7,875 nt of DNA from Hyphomicrobiales bacterium (GTDB taxonomy: Bacteria; Pseudomonadota; Alphaproteobacteria; Rhizobiales; Beijerinckiaceae), in contig JAQGKM010000364.1 in assembly GCA_028290125.1 (NCBI GenBank), positions 1 through 7,875 on the forward strand. The letters run 5' to 3'. Positions 4,775 through 7,875 of this stretch are shown in pieces. A program made the position numbers and the translations under genes. Numbering within the stretch: position 1 is the first letter of the stretch; every line of letters starts with the position of its first letter. Under the pieces are notes generated by a model. It had not been told where the DNA came from. It saw only the letters and a program-made list of their open reading frames with translations, and ran no database searches.

Positions 4775-7141
4775 ATGAGCAGCACCGGCATTGGCGCGCG
4801 TGTTCAGCGCAAGGAAGATTTCCGCTTCATCACCGGCAAGGGGCACTACACCGACGACGTGAACCGGCATGGCCAGACCCATGCGGCGTTCCTGCGCTCG
4901 CCGCATGCACATGCTGAAATCCTTTCCATCGATGCATCCGCTGCGTCCGCCATGCCGGGCGTGGTGGCGATCTTTACGGGCGACGATCTCGCCGCCGACA
5001 AGATCGGCGGACTGATCTGCGGCTGGATGATTCATTCAAAGGACGGCGAGCCGATGAAGGCCGGCGCCCATCCGGCTCTTGCCCAAGGCAAGGTGCGCTA
5101 CGTCGGTGACCATGTCGCCGTCGTCATCGCCGAAACCTTGTCGCAGGCGCGCGATGCGCTGGAGAAGATCGTCGTCGACTACAAGGTGCTGCCCGCCACC
5201 GTCGCGACCGGCGATGCGCTGAAACCCGGCGCGCCCGTGGTGCATGATGTCGCGCCCGACAACGCGGTCTATCGCTGGGCGCTCGGCAACGAGGCCGAGA
5301 CGAAAGACGCCTTCGCCAGAGCCGCGCATGTCACCAGGATGGACATCGTCAACAATCGCCTGATCCCCAATCCGATGGAGCCGCGCGCGGCGGTCGGCGA
5401 CTGGGATTCCGGCAGCGACGCCTTCACGCTCTACACCACGAGCCAGAACCCGCATGTCGCGCGGCTCGTGCTGTCGGCCTTCATCGGCATTGCGCCTGAA
5501 CACAAGTTGCGCGTGATTGCGCCCGATGTCGGCGGCGGCTTCGGCTCGAAGATCTTCATCTATGCGGAAGAGACGGTCTGCGTCTGGGCGGCGAAGAAAG
5601 TCGGACGTCCGGTGAAGTGGACGAGCGATCGCACGGAGGCGTTTCTCGCCGATGCGCATGGCCGCGACCACGTCACCCATGCCGAAATGGCGCTCGACGC
5701 CGCCGGCAAGATCCTCGGCCTGCGCGTGCACACGACGGCCAATCTCGGCGCCTATCTCTCGACCTTCTCGTCGTCTGTGCCGACCTACCTCTATGCGCCG
5801 CTGCTGTCGGGCCAGTACAACATTCCCGCCATCTATTGCGAGGTCGACGGCGTCTACACCAACACGGCGCCGGTCGACGCCTATCGCGGCGCGGGGCGTC
5901 CTGAAGCGACCTTCGTGATCGAACGCATGATGGAAGTCGCGGCGCGCGAGATCGGCGAGAACCCGGCCGAATTCCGGCGCAAGAATTTCGTGACGAGCTT
6001 CCCGCATCAGACGCCCGTCATCATGTGCTACGACGCCGGCGATTACGGCGCCGCGCTCGACAAGGCGATGGCGATGGCCGACACCGCCGGCTTCGCGACG
6101 CGCAAGGCAGACTCGGCGCGCAAGGGCTTGCTGCGCGGCCTCGGCTTCTCGGCTTACATCGAGGCCTGCGGCATCGCGCCGTCCGCCGCCGTCGGTTCGC
6201 TTGGCGCGGGCGTCGGTCTGTGGGAATCGGCGGAAGTCCGCGTCAATCCTATCGGCACGGTCGAGATCCTCACCGGCTCGCATTCGCATGGGCAGGGGCA
6301 CGAGACGACCTTCGCGCAGCTCGTGTCGGAGCGGCTCGGCATTTCCATCGACAATGTGTCCATCGTCCACGGCGACACCGACAAGGTGCAGATGGGCATG
6401 GGCACTTACGGCTCGCGTTCCGGCGCGGTCGGCATGTCGGCCATCGTGAAGGCGCTCGACAAGATCGAGGCGAAAGCCAAGAAGGTCGCGGGCTTCGTGC
6501 TGGAGGCGTCAGCCGACGACATCGACTTCAAGGACGGCAAGTTCACAGTGCGCGGCACCGACAAGGAGATCGATTTCGCGAGCGTCGCGCTGCAGGCCTA
6601 CATCGCCCACAAGTTCAACGGACAGGAGCTGGAGCCCGGCTTGAAGGAAAGCGCCTTCTGGGATCCGACCAACTTCACCTTCCCGGCGGGCGTGCACATC
6701 TGCGAACTCGAGATCGATCCGGCGACCGGCGTCACGCGCATCGACCGCTGGACGGCGGTGGATGATTTCGGCAACGTCATCAACCCGATGATCGTCGAAG
6801 GCCAGGTCCACGGCGGCATTGCGCAGGGCGTCGGCCAGGCTTTGCTCGAAGGCGCCGTCTATGACGCCAGCGGCCAGCTCGTCACGGCAAGCTACATGGA
6901 CTATTCCATGCCGCGCGCGGGCGATCTGCCGTCCTACGACATCGGCATGACGCAGACGGTGTGTCCGTCGAACCCGCTCGGCATCAAGGGCTGCGGCGAA
7001 GCGGGCGCCATCGCGGCGCCGCCGGCGGTCATCAACGCCATCACGGATGCGCTCGGCCACGAGGACATCGCCATGCCGGCGACGCCGCTCGCGGTTTGGC
7101 GCGCGATCCAGAAACACATGCCGCGCGCAGCGGCGGAATGA
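4775..7141 (+). CDS. coxL: xanthine-oxidase-family molybdopterin subunit, form II CoxL (substrate unknown)
   Basis: This is a full-length 788-residue large subunit carrying the molybdopterin cytosine dinucleotide cofactor. Order: an aldehyde oxidase a/b-hammerhead domain (about 13-135; GKGHYTDDV, RSPHAHA), then the Mo-binding domains. The family's Mo/pterin loops are seen as PDVGGGFGSK (250-259), GSHSHGQGHETTFAQ (501-515), GSRSGAVGMSA (546-556) and KGCGEAGAI (738-746), whose E742 is the expected catalytic base. The active-site loop at 369-375 (5879-5899) reads AYRGAGR, the form II signature; genuine CO dehydrogenases have AYxCSFR with the Cys that binds copper. CO oxidation is therefore not supported, and the true substrate (possibly an aldehyde, purine or aromatic/heterocyclic compound) is unknown. 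There is no Tat signal; the enzyme is cytosolic or membrane-associated. The ATG at 4775 has a good Shine-Dalgarno. An upstream TTG in frame (4742) is rejected. Confidence 0.93.
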   Translation: MSSTGIGARVQRKEDFRFITGKGHYTDDVNRHGQTHAAFLRSPHAHAEILSIDASAASAMPGVVAIFTGDDLAADKIGGLICGWMIHSKDGEPMKAGAHPALAQGKVRYVGDHVAVVIAETLSQARDALEKIVVDYKVLPATVATGDALKPGAPVVHDVAPDNAVYRWALGNEAETKDAFARAAHVTRMDIVNNRLIPNPMEPRAAVGDWDSGSDAFTLYTTSQNPHVARLVLSAFIGIAPEHKLRVIAPDVGGGFGSKIFIYAEETVCVWAAKKVGRPVKWTSDRTEAFLADAHGRDHVTHAEMALDAAGKILGLRVHTTANLGAYLSTFSSSVPTYLYAPLLSGQYNIPAIYCEVDGVYTNTAPVDAYRGAGRPEATFVIERMMEVAAREIGENPAEFRRKNFVTSFPHQTPVIMCYDAGDYGAALDKAMAMADTAGFATRKADSARKGLLRGLGFSAYIEACGIAPSAAVGSLGAGVGLWESAEVRVNPIGTVEILTGSHSHGQGHETTFAQLVSERLGISIDNVSIVHGDTDKVQMGMGTYGSRSGAVGMSAIVKALDKIEAKAKKVAGFVLEASADDIDFKDGKFTVRGTDKEIDFASVALQAYIAHKFNGQELEPGLKESAFWDPTNFTFPAGVHICELEIDPATGVTRIDRWTAVDDFGNVINPMIVEGQVHGGIAQGVGQALLEGAVYDASGQLVTASYMDYSMPRAGDLPSYDIGMTQTVCPSNPLGIKGCGEAGAIAAPPAVINAITDALGHEDIAMPATPLAVWRAIQKHMPRAAAE

Positions 7142-7149
7142 ACCGGCTG

Positions 7150-7170
7150 GCGGGTGGCGAGCCCACCCGC
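7150..7170 (+). other. GC-rich stem-loop between coxL and coxM
   Basis: GCGGGTGG (7150-7157) and CCACCCGC (7163-7170) are perfect 8-nt complements with a 5-nt loop, starting nine bases after the coxL stop. No T-run follows (TAAGATCAG), so it is not a standard terminator. It could stabilise the upstream coxG-S-L message and so lower the relative level of coxM; this is inference. Confidence 0.45.
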
Positions 7171-7221
7171 TAAGATCAGACAACAGGCGCGGCCCGCGGG
7201 CGGCGTGCGGGGAGAGACAAG

Positions 7222-7875
7222 ATGTATCCGTTCACCTATCACCGTCCGGATTCGGTCAGCGCCGCCGGTCAGCTCGCGGGCGATGCGGAGGCCAAGTTCC
7301 TGGCGGGCGGCATGACGCTGCTGCCGACCATGAAGCAGCGCCTCGCCGCGCCCGGCGCCATCGTGGATCTCAACGGCGTGCCGGGTCTGTCCGGCGTGAG
7401 CGTCGCCCACGGCAAGGTGACGATCGGCGCGATGACGCGCCATGTCGACGTGCACACGTCGGAGGAACTGCGCAGGGCGATCCCCGCGCTGACCGATCTC
7501 GCTGGCTGGATCGGCGACCCGATGGTGCGCCATCGCGGCACCATCGGCGGCTCGGTCGCCAACAACGATCCGGCGGCGGATTATCCGGCTGCCTGCCTGG
7601 CGCTCGGCGCGACCATCGTGACCGACAAGCGCGAGATCGCGGCGGAAGATTTCTTCACCGGCCTGTTCGACACGGCGCTGGAGCCGGGCGAGATGATCAC
7701 GCAGGTGGTGTTCCCGATTCCGCAAAAGGCCGGCTACCAGAAATTCCGCAACCCGGCCTCGCGCTACGCGATCGTCGGCGTGTTCGTGGCGCAGACGCAG
7801 GCTGGCGTGCGCGTCACCGTGACGGGCGCGGGCGAGAACGGCGTCTTCCGCGTGAAGTCGTTCGAGGATGCGCTG
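7222..7875 (+). CDS. coxM: xanthine-oxidase-family FAD-binding subunit (CoxM), partial
   Basis: The gene runs off the right edge after 218 codons; relatives are roughly 260-290 residues, so the end of the C-terminal domain is missing. It starts MYPFTYHRPDSVSAA, as CoxM/CutM-type subunits do. The FAD-binding PCMH domain shows AGGMTLLPTMK (28-38), corresponding to the AGG[HQ]S pyrophosphate-binding loop, and TIGGSVANNDPAADYPA (107-123), the TIGGS loop plus the family's following block. The C-terminal CO_deh_flav_C-like domain begins near YQKFRNPASRYAIVGVFVA (172-190). It takes electrons from the CoxS clusters and hands them to an acceptor such as quinone. The ATG at 7222 has GGGGAGAG a few bases upstream. 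Order S-L-M (not M-S-L) again fits form II enzymes. The gap to coxL is 80 nt. Confidence 0.94.
   Translation, partial: MYPFTYHRPDSVSAAGQLAGDAEAKFLAGGMTLLPTMKQRLAAPGAIVDLNGVPGLSGVSVAHGKVTIGAMTRHVDVHTSEELRRAIPALTDLAGWIGDPMVRHRGTIGGSVANNDPAADYPAACLALGATIVTDKREIAAEDFFTGLFDTALEPGEMITQVVFPIPQKAGYQKFRNPASRYAIVGVFVAQTQAGVRVTVTGAGENGVFRVKSFEDAL

Noticed and set aside
5036..6370. 444-codon minus-strand open frame opposite coxL (and similar ones at 6509-7183 and 6934-7725)
   Set aside because: Composition is Arg/Asp/Gly-rich with no recognisable motif; the plus strand codes for intact CoxL and CoxM.
4775..7141. Form I, CO-oxidising carbon monoxide dehydrogenase
   Set aside because: The AYxCSFR loop with the copper-binding Cys is replaced by AYRGAGR.
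1..7875. CRISPR array, tRNA, rRNA, insertion sequence
   Set aside because: No regularly spaced direct repeats, cloverleaf-like segments, rRNA-like sequence or transposase reading frame were seen.

Overview
The window is GC-rich DNA that reads like an alphaproteobacterial chromosome, probably Hyphomicrobiales (the Bradyrhizobium/Rhodopseudomonas/Bosea type). The clues are strong G/C preference at third codon positions, REP-like inverted repeats built on a CGTCATTGCGAG core, adjacent pcaD-pcaC genes, and a form II 'cox' molybdenum hydroxylase cluster. This placement is inferred from recognised sequence style, not from a search.

Left part (1-1582): the N-terminal half of a DadA-like FAD amino-acid dehydrogenase runs leftwards off the window. 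Divergent from it is a complete ribulose-phosphate 3-epimerase gene (rpe). A REP-like hairpin lies on each side of rpe, one in the divergent gap and one directly after its stop codon.

Middle (1583-2288): a small, less GC-rich block holds a BrnT/BrnA type II toxin-antitoxin pair, with the toxin gene first and an 11-nt overlap. Two copies of a GTAGCTACAAT motif precede it, one inside a perfect 12-bp palindrome over a candidate -10 box and one abutting the toxin start codon. This looks like an autoregulatory operator.

Right part (2289-7875): two divergent transcription units. Leftwards run pcaD and pcaC (3-oxoadipate enol-lactonase and 4-carboxymuconolactone decarboxylase), consecutive steps of the protocatechuate branch of the beta-ketoadipate pathway. 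The usual pcaHG partners are not next to them; the unit ends facing brnA. Rightwards run coxG, coxS, coxL and coxM (partial), an SRPBCC accessory protein followed by the iron-sulfur, molybdopterin and FAD subunits of a xanthine-oxidase-family enzyme. CoxL carries AYRGAGR in its active-site loop instead of the AYxCSFR of true (form I) CO dehydrogenases, and the gene order is S-L-M, so this is a form II enzyme whose substrate cannot be named from sequence. Sharing a divergent promoter region with pcaDC suggests, without proving, a role in aromatic or related carbon metabolism.

No wholly new system is evident. The best leads are the form II hydroxylase of unknown substrate beside pcaDC, RNA structures in the cox intergenic gaps (one with the coxS stop codon in its loop), and the duplicated operator of brnTA. 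No tRNA, rRNA, CRISPR array or insertion sequence was seen, and no stretch over 300 bases lacks a gene.
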